NCBI RefSeq assembly: GCF_018860855.1
Contig: NZ_JAHKQE010000009.1
Coordinates: forward strand, 186,001 to 250,000
Origin: Amphritea atlantica
GTDB lineage: Bacteria; Pseudomonadota; Gammaproteobacteria; Pseudomonadales; Balneatricaceae
DNA: 64,000 bases
Direction: 5' to 3'
Made by a program: the position numbers and the translations under genes. Shown in pieces: positions 1 through 9,452 of this stretch. Each line of letters starts with the position of its first letter. Positions within the stretch are counted from its first letter, which is position 1. The notes under the pieces were generated by a model that searched no databases, was not told the DNA's origin, and worked only from the letters and a program-made list of their open reading frames with translations.

Positions 1-203
1 ACGCTATAGGCGATTAAGAGAGGCGAAGACGACTCAGTTTCGCTCAACGTTTGATGATCCCAGAATGGCCGTCTCGCTTCACGCAGCGCCTCTGAGCGAG
101 TCAGCCCGATATCTTTCAATAGGTGCGCATCGAGCTCTTTGAGCAATCGCCGACTGGTATAAGTTTGTCCATATTGCTTTAACGATCTTAGTATCTCAAA
201 CAT
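1..203 (-). CDS. DUF1127 (YjiS-like) small protein, partial at left edge
   Basis: The complement from 203 to the window edge is open for 67 codons without a stop. It starts at an ATG preceded by a strong GAGGAGGG ribosome site about 7 bases upstream. The core reads LLKELDAHLLKDIGLTRSEA, followed by REARRPFW, which is the DUF1127 signature (Arg-rich helix, DIGL(T/S)R, RPFW). Some family members in alphaproteobacteria are linked to RNA or phosphate metabolism, but the role here is unknown. The gene is divergent from a MocR regulator with a repeated operator between them, so it is the probable MocR target. The C-terminus lies outside the window. Confidence 0.85.
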   Translation of the reverse strand, partial: MFEILRSLKQYGQTYTSRRLLKELDAHLLKDIGLTRSEALREARRPFWDHQTLSETESSSPLLIAYS

Positions 204-282
204 TCTGAATCCCTCCTCTGATAAGGGCTTCAGTTTATGATTCAATCTGATACCATTACAGATTCACAATAATTTTTATTAA

Positions 283-360
283 CCCAGTACAGTTAACTAA
301 AGCCTTTATCTGTACTGCCACTTATTAAAAAAACTGTGCTGTATTCGATACTGTACTGGG
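283..360. promoter_or_regulatory. MocR operator array in divergent promoter region
   Basis: Four copies of a CTGTACTG-type element lie between the divergent starts. CCCAGTACAGT at 283-293 is a perfect 11-base inverted match of ACTGTACTGGG at 350-360. CTGTACTG at 310-317 and CTGTGCTG at 334-341 lie between them in the same orientation as the last copy. The final copy ends 9 bases before the MocR start codon, so binding there could block its own translation or transcription start. Spaced repeats are typical of MocR/GabR operators; assigning the site to this MocR is inference from position. Confidence 0.65.
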
Positions 361-369
361 ACATTCTCT

Positions 370-1806
370 ATGAAACTGTATGAACAGGTAGCATCAACGG
401 TTAAAGATCGTATCGATCTAGGCTATTACCGTGAAGGCGATAAACTCCCCTCGGTACGGGGGCTTAGCCAAGAACACGGTGTCAGTATCTCCACAGTGCA
501 GGAAGCCTATGGGTTACTGATGGACGATGGGGTAATTGAATCCCGCCCCAAGTCTGGCTATTACGTTCTTAAATACCAAGAGATCCCAGAGCTCCCCGCC
601 ACCAGCAGCCCGATCCCTGAACCCTTAGTGGTCGCGCAGTGGCAAAAGCTAAAACATATTATTCAGGAATATCACAACCAAGCCGGGACAAAACTCAGTT
701 TAGCGCTGCCCGATACCGAAACCGCGACCCTCAAACCGCTGATTAGACTCATCGCAGAGCTCAGCCGCACCGAAACCAGCCGAATTCTCAATTATGAATC
801 TGCCGCCGGCTCGGCCGAACTTTGCCATCAGATTGCCCGCTTAGCGGTCGACTCGGGTTGCCGTCTCAATCCTGATGAGATCATTACCACCATCGGCTGT
901 CAGGAAGCGCTTTCCTGTAGCCTGCGCGCCGTCACGGAGCCTGGCGATATCGTCGTGGTCGATTCCCCCAGTTTTTTTGGTTCGGTGCAAGCCATCAAAA
1001 TCAACGGCGTTAAAGCGCTTGAGATACCTACCCACCCAGAAACAGGCATCTCTCTCGAAGCATTAGAGATGGCTTTTGAACAGTGGCCGATTCGCGCCGT
1101 ATTACTGACCCCCACCAATAACAACCCGCTCGGCTATTCGATGCCTGATAAACACAAAATTCGGCTACTGGCATTATTGAAACGCTATGACATCCCCTTG
1201 ATTGAAGATGATATCTACGGCGATCTGAGCTATACCCTGCCACGACCACGCACCGTTAAATCCTTTGATACTGAAGGGCGCGTTATTCTCTGCTCATCTT
1301 TTTCTAAATCCGTCGCGCCAGGGCTGCGTGTCGGCTGGGTCGCACCGGGGCGTTATCGAGAACACATAATCATGGTGAAGTATCTATCGAGCCTATCCAC
1401 CCCACCGCTCACGCAGATGGCGCTAGCGGAATTTATCGCCCAAGGTTATTACGAAAAGCATCTACGAAAAATGCGTATTAACTATCAACGGGATCGAGAT
1501 GCCGTCATTAGCTGGTTAAAACGGGATATGCCTGAAGGTACTCGGATCAGTTACCCGCAGGGAGGCTATCTATTATGGATCGAACTACCGAGTGAGATCG
1601 ATACCAATGAGCTCAACCGACTGGCTATGTTAGAGAGTATCAGCATCGCGCCAGGCACACTCTTTTCCGCCTCGGGCAAATACAAAAATTTTATGCGTAT
1701 TAGCTGTGTAAACAGTGCTAACCCCGCTATTGAAAAGGCAGTTACGACACTAGGAAGGCTCTGTAAAGAGATGCAAGCACAGATACCGCTAGCAGAGCCC
1801 GTCTAA
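370..1806 (+). CDS. MocR-family regulator (GntR DNA-binding domain fused to aminotransferase-like domain)
   Basis: 478 aa. Residues 1-68 form a GntR-type winged helix (LPSVRGLSQEHGVSISTVQ). Residues about 95-465 form a fold-type I aminotransferase-like domain. It keeps the NNPLG motif near residue 252, the DDIYGD stretch near 280 and the PLP lysine in SSFSKS (K313). MocR proteins use PLP or a PLP adduct as effector and usually lack transaminase activity. The gene diverges from a DUF1127 gene, with CTGTACTG repeats in the shared promoter. The regulated pathway cannot be read from the sequence. PdxR- or GabR-like roles are possible, but no pdx or gab gene adjoins it. Confidence 0.9.
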   Translation: MKLYEQVASTVKDRIDLGYYREGDKLPSVRGLSQEHGVSISTVQEAYGLLMDDGVIESRPKSGYYVLKYQEIPELPATSSPIPEPLVVAQWQKLKHIIQEYHNQAGTKLSLALPDTETATLKPLIRLIAELSRTETSRILNYESAAGSAELCHQIARLAVDSGCRLNPDEIITTIGCQEALSCSLRAVTEPGDIVVVDSPSFFGSVQAIKINGVKALEIPTHPETGISLEALEMAFEQWPIRAVLLTPTNNNPLGYSMPDKHKIRLLALLKRYDIPLIEDDIYGDLSYTLPRPRTVKSFDTEGRVILCSSFSKSVAPGLRVGWVAPGRYREHIIMVKYLSSLSTPPLTQMALAEFIAQGYYEKHLRKMRINYQRDRDAVISWLKRDMPEGTRISYPQGGYLLWIELPSEIDTNELNRLAMLESISIAPGTLFSASGKYKNFMRISCVNSANPAIEKAVTTLGRLCKEMQAQIPLAEPV

Positions 1807-1977
1807 GTAGTTAACCTCGAGTAGATTACTTAAACTGAAAATGCACGTGAAAACATCTCATGCTAATTCCTCCACAGTCAGCATTTTTTGACTACACTCA
1901 TTTATATGTCAAGAGGCAGTCCGCTCCATCAGGAACGGCCTGTCGTGTATATCATGACGATCCAAGGGGGATTGAAT

Positions 1978-2193
1978 GTGGAAGGATATAACCTGGAGTC
2001 ACGCGTAAAAAGTCTCGAGGTGCTCACCTCACTGCTACTCGCCATCACCAGCAATATACATCAGGGGTCACCAGCACCCTTAGAAACACTTAAGCATCTG
2101 CTTAATGCTCACCCAGATATAATGACCGACGATCTACTTAACTACATGGAAGAACTCGAAAACACAGCTAAACTGCTGCAACAACGGCATTAG
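1978..2193 (+). CDS. small hypothetical protein
   Basis: Not recognised. The preferred GTG start at 1978 follows an AAGGGGG ribosome site by about 8 bases and gives 71 aa. The frame is also open upstream to 1888 or 1954, but without a ribosome site. The product is mostly helical and Leu/Glu-rich, with no Cys, signal peptide or membrane segment. It sits between the MocR gene and the convergent rlmF. No function can be assigned. It may be a small soluble adaptor or a species-restricted orphan. Confidence 0.5.
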   Translation: MEGYNLESRVKSLEVLTSLLLAITSNIHQGSPAPLETLKHLLNAHPDIMTDDLLNYMEELENTAKLLQQRH

Positions 2194-2265
2194 CGCAACA
2201 GCCTAGGCTCATCGCTACACCTCTATTAACACAGTACATTAAGCACTAAAGGCTGAGGCAATAAC

Positions 2266-3228
2266 TTATTTATCGCCCCAGTACCCTTCACGCCACTGCT
2301 GCTGAGCCTCTTGCGAAAGAAAGGTCCATAGCAGCAGACGGCTTTGCTTTTGTCCCTGTGACATCGCGACGACCTTTACGCGTTTAGCCCCAGCACTTTT
2401 TAAGGCACCGGTTAGCTGAGCGATATTATCCTGCTTAGACACTAAACAACTAAACAGATAGCACTGCTCAGCAACCGTCCGGCTTTCAGTAATGATCCGT
2501 TTAATAAATGCCAACTCTCCACCCGAACACCAGAGCTCATTACTCTGGCCACCGAAGTTGAGCTTAGCCTCTGCTTGCCCCAAATGGCGCCGTTTGCGTC
2601 GATTGGCCGCTTCACTTTCTTGCGCCGAGCCATGAAAAGGTGGATTACACAGGGTAAAGTCAAACCGATCAGACGGTTTAACAACACCTTTAAAAATACT
2701 TTTGGCATCCCCCTGCAAACGACAATGTATCTGCCCTTTTAAAGAGGGGTTCGCTTCAGCGATAAGGTTAGCCGTATTCACCGATATCGGATCGATATCC
2801 GTGCCAACAAACTGCCAGCCATAGGTTCGATTACCAATTAAGGGATAGATACAGTTCGCGCCAACACCGATATCTAACCCCTGAATCATTCGCCCCTCGG
2901 GCACCACACCGCCGTTGTCTATTGCTAACTCATCGGCTAAATAATGAATATAATCAGCCCGTCCCGGAATCGGCGGACAAAGATAACCAGCGGGGATATC
3001 CCAAAACTGAACACCATAGCTCTGCATCAACAGCGCTTTATTCAAAGCCTTGACCGCCAGAGGGTCATGAAAATCAATCGTCCGATCACCCGAACGGCTC
3101 TCGATAACGTAGGGTGTTAGCTCAGCGCTGAGCAGACAAAGTTTGTCAAAGTCATAACGTCCCTGATGGGGATTACGAGGGTGTAGCCGATTAACATCTC
3201 GCCCACGACGCTGTTGTTGTTTAGCCAT
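2266..3228 (-). CDS. rlmF: 23S rRNA (adenine(1618)-N6)-methyltransferase RlmF
   Basis: 320 aa, close to the usual RlmF length. The basic N-terminus (KQQQRRGR) is followed by the RlmF opening pattern LHPRNPHQGRYDFDKL. The SAM-binding motif is LDIGVGANC (118-126). Motif IV is NPPF (195-198), the signature of N6-adenine methyltransferases. The family methylates A1618 of 23S rRNA during 50S assembly, in the cytoplasm. It is a single gene, convergent with the preceding small ORF and divergent from the EamA permease. Nothing appears truncated. Confidence 0.93.
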   Translation of the reverse strand: MAKQQQRRGRDVNRLHPRNPHQGRYDFDKLCLLSAELTPYVIESRSGDRTIDFHDPLAVKALNKALLMQSYGVQFWDIPAGYLCPPIPGRADYIHYLADELAIDNGGVVPEGRMIQGLDIGVGANCIYPLIGNRTYGWQFVGTDIDPISVNTANLIAEANPSLKGQIHCRLQGDAKSIFKGVVKPSDRFDFTLCNPPFHGSAQESEAANRRKRRHLGQAEAKLNFGGQSNELWCSGGELAFIKRIITESRTVAEQCYLFSCLVSKQDNIAQLTGALKSAGAKRVKVVAMSQGQKQSRLLLWTFLSQEAQQQWREGYWGDK

Positions 3229-3432
3229 AATTTAAAATACCCTTAGCCCTACATCGAAAGCACAGCATTGTATCCTAAGTCAGACCAAAAGAGGCCCATC
3301 ATCGGATTTCAATGCAGTTTGATAATAATATGGATACAATGCGCGCAATATTCGCCGCGTCGATGACCGAAAGATGGCATCAGCCTAATAACGATAAAAA
3401 CTGACACTATCGATAAAGGGATTTAACAAACA

Positions 3433-4296
3433 ATGAATACCGATTACCTAAAAGGATTTCTCTTCACCTCGCTAGGTGTACTGATTCTCAGCTTTGATGC
3501 ACTGCTGATTCGTCTTATTGACGTCGAATCCTTTAGTCTATTGTTTTGGCGAGGCCTGTTAATGAGCCTGATGGTGGCACTCTGGTGTCGCTACAAACAC
3601 CCCGGCAAACCCCTTTTTAACCTCGACTGGGCCAGTACCCGCTCGTCACTACTGTTCTGTGCTAGCTCGATTCTATTTGTCACAGCGCTTTACCATACCT
3701 CGGTTGCCAATGTGTTGGTTATCATCAGCGCTCAACCACTGTTCGCTGCCATTATTGCCCGTGTGTTTATCGGCGAGCGTTCCGCACCTATCACTTGGAT
3801 CGCCATTGCCATCTCAATGTTTGGTATCGGTTGGGTCATGAAGGACTCATGGTCTAGCCCTAATTTGAAAGGCGATCTTATGGCGCTTGTATGTGGCACG
3901 ATGCTAGCTGCTAAATTTGTTAATGATCGCTCGGTAAAGCATCGGGATATGACACCGGCGCTGATAACCTCGGGGCTACTCATCAGCGTTATTAGCCTGT
4001 TCGGGGCATCCCCGTTGGCTCTTTCCGGTACGGATTGGGGCTGGATGCTCTTACTCTGCGTGATTATTATTCCCATCGCCTTTGTCCTAATCACCATCGG
4101 TCCAACCCGTATTTCAGCCGCCGAAGTCGGGATGCTAATGCTATTAGAAACCGCCTGCGGGCCACTGTTAGTCTGGTTATTTCTTGATGAAGCACCGAGC
4201 TTAGCAGCCCTTCAAGGTGGCGGACTGGTGATCACCACACTGTTACTCCATGGTTATATTCAGTGGCGACGCTCTATCCGTAAAGAAACTATGTAG
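3433..4296 (+). CDS. EamA-family (DMT superfamily) permease
   Basis: 287 aa with about ten hydrophobic segments arranged as two EamA repeats (residues about 8-140 and 150-278). This is the normal size for the drug/metabolite transporter superfamily, which acts in the inner membrane. The substrate cannot be read from the sequence. hpaR follows on the same strand 72 bases downstream, so the two may be co-expressed. A role in exporting or importing an aromatic acid is possible but unproven. Confidence 0.85.
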   Translation: MNTDYLKGFLFTSLGVLILSFDALLIRLIDVESFSLLFWRGLLMSLMVALWCRYKHPGKPLFNLDWASTRSSLLFCASSILFVTALYHTSVANVLVIISAQPLFAAIIARVFIGERSAPITWIAIAISMFGIGWVMKDSWSSPNLKGDLMALVCGTMLAAKFVNDRSVKHRDMTPALITSGLLISVISLFGASPLALSGTDWGWMLLLCVIIIPIAFVLITIGPTRISAAEVGMLMLLETACGPLLVWLFLDEAPSLAALQGGGLVITTLLLHGYIQWRRSIRKETM

Positions 4297-4340
4297 TAAA
4301 AAACATTTGCATCGTTCGCCGCGAATAGTAAGAATGAATG

Positions 4341-4358
4341 AATTAGTTTAGATATTAA
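4341..4358. promoter_or_regulatory. candidate HpaR operator upstream of hpaR
   Basis: The complement reads TTAATATCTAAACTAATT, 10 bases before the hpaR ATG. It matches 16 of 18 positions of TTAATATATTAACTAATT at 37440-37457, in front of the hpa operon. Its place at the hpaR start fits autorepression by a MarR protein. Both regions are AT-rich, so a chance match is not excluded. Confidence 0.5.
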
Positions 4359-4368
4359 GAATAAACAT

Positions 4369-4791
4369 ATGCGTAAATTTGAAGACTCCTTGCCGTTACA
4401 ACTACTTAAAGCCCGTGAAGCCAGCATGGCCCTATTTCGGCCGTTACTACAAGACAATAATGTCACCGAACAACAGTGGCGTGTGTTAAGGGCACTCAAG
4501 GCGTTCGATGAGCTGGAATCCAAACAGCTGGCTGAGCACTGCTGCATTTTGAGCCCAAGCCTGACGGGGATCATCAAGCGCTTGGAACAACAGGGTTATA
4601 TCAAGCGTAAGAAATCAGATGAAGATCAACGCCGTACCCTATTAAGCCTAACCGATAAAGCCCTAGACCTGTTTGAGCGACTCAGCCCCGATGTAGAAAC
4701 GCAGTATCAAGCCTTTACCAAACTCTATGGTGAAGAGAAACTTGAGCAACTGACTAAGTTACTCAAAGAGTTAGCCGAACTTAAGGTTTAA
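4369..4791 (+). CDS. hpaR: HpaR, MarR-family regulator of homoprotocatechuate degradation
   Basis: 140 aa. The opening SLPLQLLKAREASMALFRPL and the VTEQQWRVLRAL and ILSPSLTGIIKRLE segments closely follow enterobacterial HpaR, as I recall that sequence. A winged helix spans residues about 30-110, with the wing at KKSDEDQRR. HpaR represses the meta-cleavage hpa operon and is released by aromatic pathway ligands. In E. coli hpaR adjoins hpaGEDFHI; here the enzyme genes lie about 28-33 kb away at 32.2-37.3 kb. A shared 18-base site supports the link. Only the MarR family membership is certain; the HpaR assignment is strong by similarity. Confidence 0.85.
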   Translation: MRKFEDSLPLQLLKAREASMALFRPLLQDNNVTEQQWRVLRALKAFDELESKQLAEHCCILSPSLTGIIKRLEQQGYIKRKKSDEDQRRTLLSLTDKALDLFERLSPDVETQYQAFTKLYGEEKLEQLTKLLKELAELKV

Positions 4792-5295
4792 AACACCCTG
4801 ATAATACGAGTATCTCTTATCAAGAGGCGTTGGTTAAAGCACTGTTTACCGCTCAAACCACGCCTTGGACCGCACTCTTATCTACGGTTAGAAAAGTGCT
4901 TAACCCGCCGAAAATGGCGCGTTTCAATTCACCTTTTACTCCCCTGCCTCTTCCTGCGTTGCATGTGCTCGCTTTTTCACAACGGCCAATGCTCATACTC
5001 ATACTTACAACGAATGACTTTTTGCCCCTCATAGGCTTAACCATAAAGCAACCCAACGACCTTCATCGACTGTGTGTTAGCAACGAACAGATCACAGGTG
5101 CGAAACAGGATATCGGCCCTACTGATGAATTCAAGAACGCCAGCAACTCTTTGCAAACTAACAGTATGTGTTTTTGATTAACATGTGATTATTTTTAAAT
5201 ATTATTAAACTTACAGCCAGTTTTACTTATATCCACACCGCCCCAATGACAGCCATTTTAATATCGATATATTGAATAAAAACCTTTCCAAATAT
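4792..5295. other. non-coding stretch between hpaR and the GGDEF/EAL gene
   Basis: About 500 bases. An open frame at 4830-5177 has no ribosome site, no recognisable domain and a low-complexity composition, so I do not call it. AT content rises after 5170, which probably marks the promoter of the downstream gene. I see no terminator or RNA structure I can support. Confidence 0.5.
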
Positions 5296-7797
5296 ATGTT
5301 TCTCAACAATACTGCCGTGATGACATCAAAAAAATCCGGTCCGAAGACCTCCATTGATTGCCCCGAACAACTATTCAAAATGGTTTTTGACCAACAACAT
5401 CAATTTCTTGCTATTTTATCGCCAGAGTGCCGCGTACTTGAGGTTAACCAGCTAGCGCTCACCATGCAGGACGCTGAACGTAAAGACTCTATTGGGCACT
5501 TATTTTGGGATATTCCACCTTGGAATAAGCTTCCAGAATGGGCCGCTACTTGGCAACAACGCTTTCAACAAGCCGCGTCTCAGCGCACCCCTATCATAAC
5601 GGAAGATGTGTATCGGATAGCGGATGCAACGCATTATGCTGATACCGCTACGACAGCCCTTTATTCATCAGAGAGTGGCCCGCTGATTGGCTATATCGTA
5701 CAAGCCACCGATATAACAGAACGCCGCCTGGCCGAAAACAGAGATTTAGAGATTCAGGCGCGCTTAAACTTTGTTCTTGAGCAGAGCCGTACCGGTAATT
5801 GGGATCTAAACCTAACCGATAAAACCGCCTACCGTTCACCGCAACATGACCAGATATTTGGTTACAGCACATTACTGCCTGAATGGACCTATGAGACTTT
5901 TCTCGAACATGTGCTACCCGAGGATCGCGCCGATATAGACCAAAAATTTCAGCAGTCGATAAAAGACAAAACTGATTGGGATTTTGAATGCCGCATCAAA
6001 CGTAAAGATGGCGAGATTCGTTGGATCTGGGGCTCCGGTAGTTATCAGCTGGATGTCTCTGGAGAGACCACTAAAATGGCAGGGATCGTACAAGACATCA
6101 CTAAACGTAAACAGTTCGAAGCCGATAATCAGCATTATGCCGCAGAGTTAAACAGCCTGTTTCAGGCACTACCGGACATCTATTTTCAGATCAGCTCCGA
6201 CGGCACTATTTTAGATGTGCACGCTCATAATCTACATGACCTGTACCAAGAGCCAAGCCATTTTCTGGGTAAAACGATGCAGGAAGTTTTGCCGCCAAAG
6301 ATAGGTCTGCTATTTCAAAACAAACTCACTGAGATAGAGCGCACTCATGTGATGCAGGTCTTTACTTACGCCTTAACGATCAAAGGTGAGTTACGCTACT
6401 TTGATGCTCGATTGAACCAAATGTCGATCGACAATAAGCTGGTATGCGTCGTGCGCGATGTCACTGATATAAAACGATCGGAAAAAGAGCTTTATCATTT
6501 GGCTCATCATGACGCCCTCACCGGATTACCTAACCGACTGCTGTTAAACGACTATATCAATCAGGCAATTAAACGAGCAAAACGCCAAAGCTCATCCATC
6601 GCTGTTGTTTTCTTCGATCTCGATAACTTTAAAATGATCAATGACAGCTTTGGTCATACCATCGGTGATCTTCTCCTGAAAGAAACCGCTTCAAGGTTAC
6701 TTAGCTGCGTAAGAGAGCAAGACTCCGTCTCACGTATTAGCGGTGATGAGTTTATTCTTCTGCTCGAAGATATTAGCCACCCTGATAATCTCATTAGCCT
6801 GATCAATAAACTGCTGCACACATTCCAAAAAGAGTTTCTGCTAGCGAAACATACCATGTCTGTCACAGCCAGTATTGGCATTAGCCTTTACCCACAAGAC
6901 GGACAAAATTCGACCGAACTCTTACGCAATGCAGATACAGCCATGTACCGTGCCAAAAACAATGGCCGTAACACTTATCAGTTTTATGAAGAGGATATGA
7001 CCAATAGCGCTCTCGAACACATATTTTTTAAAACGAGTTTACAACAAGCCATCGACAGAGATGAGTTCTATCTCAATTACCAACCACAAGTCCGCATAAA
7101 AGATAATGCCATTATTGGCCTAGAGGTCTTAATTCGTTGGAACCACCCTACTAAAGGGAATATCCCGCCGGGTAAGTTCATTCCTTTTGCAGAAGAATCA
7201 AATTTAATTATTGAAATTGGGGAGTGGGTGTTACGCACCGCCTGTACTCAAGCAAAACGATGGCTCGATAGTGGCATTGAGTTTGGTCGTATTGCGGTCA
7301 ATGTTGCAGGCCCTCAAATTAAACGGGGTAAACTCGTCGATACCATTAAAACCATCCTGTCCGAAACCGGTTTGCCCGCACGTTTTCTCGAAATAGAAGT
7401 AACAGAAAGCTATGTAATGCAGGACGCCGATCGAGCCATCGAACAGCTCAATGAGATGAAAGCCCTTGGCATCACCTTAGCGATTGATGATTTCGGTACA
7501 GGTTACTCCTCGCTTAGTTATCTAAAGAAACTCCCGATTCATAAGCTAAAAATAGATGGTAGTTTTATCCGCGACATTCCCACTGATACTGACGATATGG
7601 CTATCTCGAACGCCGTTATCGCATTAGGCGCTAGCCTTGGGCTAACAGTGATCGCAGAAGGAGTAGAAACGAATGAGCAAGCTGACTTTCTTAAGCAAGC
7701 GGGTTGTGACGAAATACAGGGCTATCTATATAGCCGACCCATCGATACCGATGCGATTGAACTATACCTCGCAGACCCAATAAAACAGTTGCATTAA
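5296..7797 (+). CDS. PAS-PAS-PAS-GGDEF-EAL cyclic-di-GMP protein
   Basis: 833 aa from the ATG at 5296; a TTG at 5272 would add 8 residues and neither has a clear ribosome site. Three PAS domains span about residues 25-145, 150-275 and 280-390. The second includes a PAC-like motif (GEIRWIWGSG). A GGDEF domain follows (about 400-560) with active-site SGDEF at 482-486. The EAL domain (about 575-825) has EVL at 610-612, NVAG, EVTES, DDFGTGYSS from 731 and EGVE. SGDEF variants are often active and the EAL catalytic residues look complete, so both activities are possible. No transmembrane segment is seen, so it is a probable cytosolic sensor. It forms its own unit, ending at the terminator at 7921. 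Confidence 0.92.
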   Translation: MFLNNTAVMTSKKSGPKTSIDCPEQLFKMVFDQQHQFLAILSPECRVLEVNQLALTMQDAERKDSIGHLFWDIPPWNKLPEWAATWQQRFQQAASQRTPIITEDVYRIADATHYADTATTALYSSESGPLIGYIVQATDITERRLAENRDLEIQARLNFVLEQSRTGNWDLNLTDKTAYRSPQHDQIFGYSTLLPEWTYETFLEHVLPEDRADIDQKFQQSIKDKTDWDFECRIKRKDGEIRWIWGSGSYQLDVSGETTKMAGIVQDITKRKQFEADNQHYAAELNSLFQALPDIYFQISSDGTILDVHAHNLHDLYQEPSHFLGKTMQEVLPPKIGLLFQNKLTEIERTHVMQVFTYALTIKGELRYFDARLNQMSIDNKLVCVVRDVTDIKRSEKELYHLAHHDALTGLPNRLLLNDYINQAIKRAKRQSSSIAVVFFDLDNFKMINDSFGHTIGDLLLKETASRLLSCVREQDSVSRISGDEFILLLEDISHPDNLISLINKLLHTFQKEFLLAKHTMSVTASIGISLYPQDGQNSTELLRNADTAMYRAKNNGRNTYQFYEEDMTNSALEHIFFKTSLQQAIDRDEFYLNYQPQVRIKDNAIIGLEVLIRWNHPTKGNIPPGKFIPFAEESNLIIEIGEWVLRTACTQAKRWLDSGIEFGRIAVNVAGPQIKRGKLVDTIKTILSETGLPARFLEIEVTESYVMQDADRAIEQLNEMKALGITLAIDDFGTGYSSLSYLKKLPIHKLKIDGSFIRDIPTDTDDMAISNAVIALGASLGLTVIAEGVETNEQADFLKQAGCDEIQGYLYSRPIDTDAIELYLADPIKQLH

Positions 7798-7920
7798 CGT
7801 CTTACAGTCCCAGATTACAACAGTCGATCATCAACGCATGGAATGGCTTCTCCCACCTAAAGGTGTATCAAGCCTTCCCTAAAATAAGGCAAACGAATTG
7901 ACTGTTTATCAATATAAAAA

Positions 7921-7956
7921 AGAGCCGCCGATCTTCTGATCGACGGCTCTTTTTTT
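7921..7956. terminator. bidirectional intrinsic terminator
   Basis: A 13-base stem (AGAGCCGCCGATC / GATCGACGGCTCT, one G-U pair) has a 4-base loop. It is followed by a T-run on the + strand and preceded by an A-run that serves the - strand. It lies between the convergent GGDEF/EAL gene and gabD. Confidence 0.85.
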
Positions 7957-7988
7957 ATCAAGCTTTGAGTGTCAACAGCCGCGGTAAA

Positions 7989-9452
7989 TTAGCGCTGCAA
8001 ACCACCCATACAGATATATTTAGTTTCTAAGTAGTCATCCAAGCCGTATTTAGACCCTTCACGGCCCTGACCGGATTCTTTCACCCCACCAAAAGGGATC
8101 ACTTCAGAGCTGATCGCCGTTTCATTGACGCCCACCATGCCATACTCGATACCTTCAGACACACGCCAGATACGACCGACATTTTCCGTAAACACGTAAG
8201 CCGCCAAACCAAACTCGGTATCGTTAGCCATCGAAATCGCTTGCTCTTCAGTACTGAACTTAAACACCGGCGCAACCGGGCCAAAGATCTCTTCAGAGAA
8301 GATATTCATACTGTCGTTCACATTGGTCAGTATGGTCGGCTCATAGAAGCAGTTACCCAACTCGGATGGTTTACCACCGGTCACCACATTAGCACCCTGC
8401 TTAACCGCATTCTGCACAATGGTATCGATATCGCCTAACGCCTTCGCAGAGACAACCGGCCCATGAGTGGTATCGGCATCGAAGCCAAAGCCTAAACGGA
8501 ACGCGTTAACTGCCTCTGCAAATTTTGCGACAAATGCATCATAAATACCTTCCTGAACCAACAACCGGTTAGCACAGATACAGGTCTGACCTGAGTTGCG
8601 GTATTTAGAGATCAACGCACCTTTGACCGCCAGATCGAGATCCGCATCATCAAAGATAATCACGGGCGCGTTACCACCTAACTCCATAGAGGTTCGTTTA
8701 ACCGTATCGGCGCACTGTTTCATCAGCAGCTTGCCCACTGGGGTCGAACCGGTAAAGGTCAGTTTTTTAACCGTTGGATTCGATGTCATCTCACCACCAA
8801 CAGAAGATGAGCGAGCACTCGGCAGCACGCTGAACAGACCAGCAGGCAACCCAGCACGATTAGCCAGCTCAGCCAGCGCCAATGCCGACAACGGTGTCTC
8901 TCCGGCAGGCTTCAATACGATGGCACAACCAGCCGCTAAAGCAGGAGCCGCCTTACGGGTGATCATCGCATTAGGGAAGTTCCAAGGTGTAATGGCCGCG
9001 ACCACACCCACCGGTTGCTTGATCACAATACTACGACGGTCGCCTGCCGATGGCAGAATATCGCCATAGATGCGCTTGCCTTCTTCGGCAAACCATTTCA
9101 AATAAGAGGCACCATAAAGCACCTCACCTTTTGATTCGAATACCGGCTTACCCTGTTCAATTGTCATAATAGCCGCCAGATCATCGATATTATCGATAAT
9201 CAGCCCATGCCAGCGCTCCAACACCTCAGAACGTTGACCGGCGGGCAGCGCTTTCCAGCTCTGCATCGCGGCATCCGCCGCAGCAATCGCGCGAGCGGTT
9301 TCCGCCTGCCCCACACTGGCGACTTCAGCCACCACTGCACCGGTTGCAGGGTTAAGCACGGAGAAGCTTTCGCCCGTATCACCATCAACCCACTGCCCAT
9401 TAATAAACGCTTTAGTCTTTAGCAAAGAGCTGTCATTCAATTCTAATTTCAT
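7989..9452 (-). CDS. gabD: NAD(P)-dependent succinate-semialdehyde dehydrogenase
   Basis: 487 aa from the ATG at 9452; the frame is open further upstream to 9548 but family length favours 9452. It is an aldehyde dehydrogenase with PWNFP, catalytic MELGGNAP (Glu) and GQTCICANR (Cys), and overall GabD-like sequence, including a C-terminal GREGSKYGLDDYLE. It oxidises succinic semialdehyde to succinate in the cytoplasm. Succinic semialdehyde is also the product of HpaI, so this enzyme could complete 4-hydroxyphenylacetate catabolism encoded elsewhere in the window. It is divergent from an MFS efflux gene, with paired palindromic sites between them. Glutarate semialdehyde dehydrogenase is a possible alternative activity. 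Confidence 0.88.
   Translation of the reverse strand: MKLELNDSSLLKTKAFINGQWVDGDTGESFSVLNPATGAVVAEVASVGQAETARAIAAADAAMQSWKALPAGQRSEVLERWHGLIIDNIDDLAAIMTIEQGKPVFESKGEVLYGASYLKWFAEEGKRIYGDILPSAGDRRSIVIKQPVGVVAAITPWNFPNAMITRKAAPALAAGCAIVLKPAGETPLSALALAELANRAGLPAGLFSVLPSARSSSVGGEMTSNPTVKKLTFTGSTPVGKLLMKQCADTVKRTSMELGGNAPVIIFDDADLDLAVKGALISKYRNSGQTCICANRLLVQEGIYDAFVAKFAEAVNAFRLGFGFDADTTHGPVVSAKALGDIDTIVQNAVKQGANVVTGGKPSELGNCFYEPTILTNVNDSMNIFSEEIFGPVAPVFKFSTEEQAISMANDTEFGLAAYVFTENVGRIWRVSEGIEYGMVGVNETAISSEVIPFGGVKESGQGREGSKYGLDDYLETKYICMGGLQR

Noticed and set aside
4830-5177. 115-aa open frame between hpaR and the GGDEF/EAL gene
   Set aside because: No ribosome site, no domain, low-complexity composition and an equally long open frame on the other strand.
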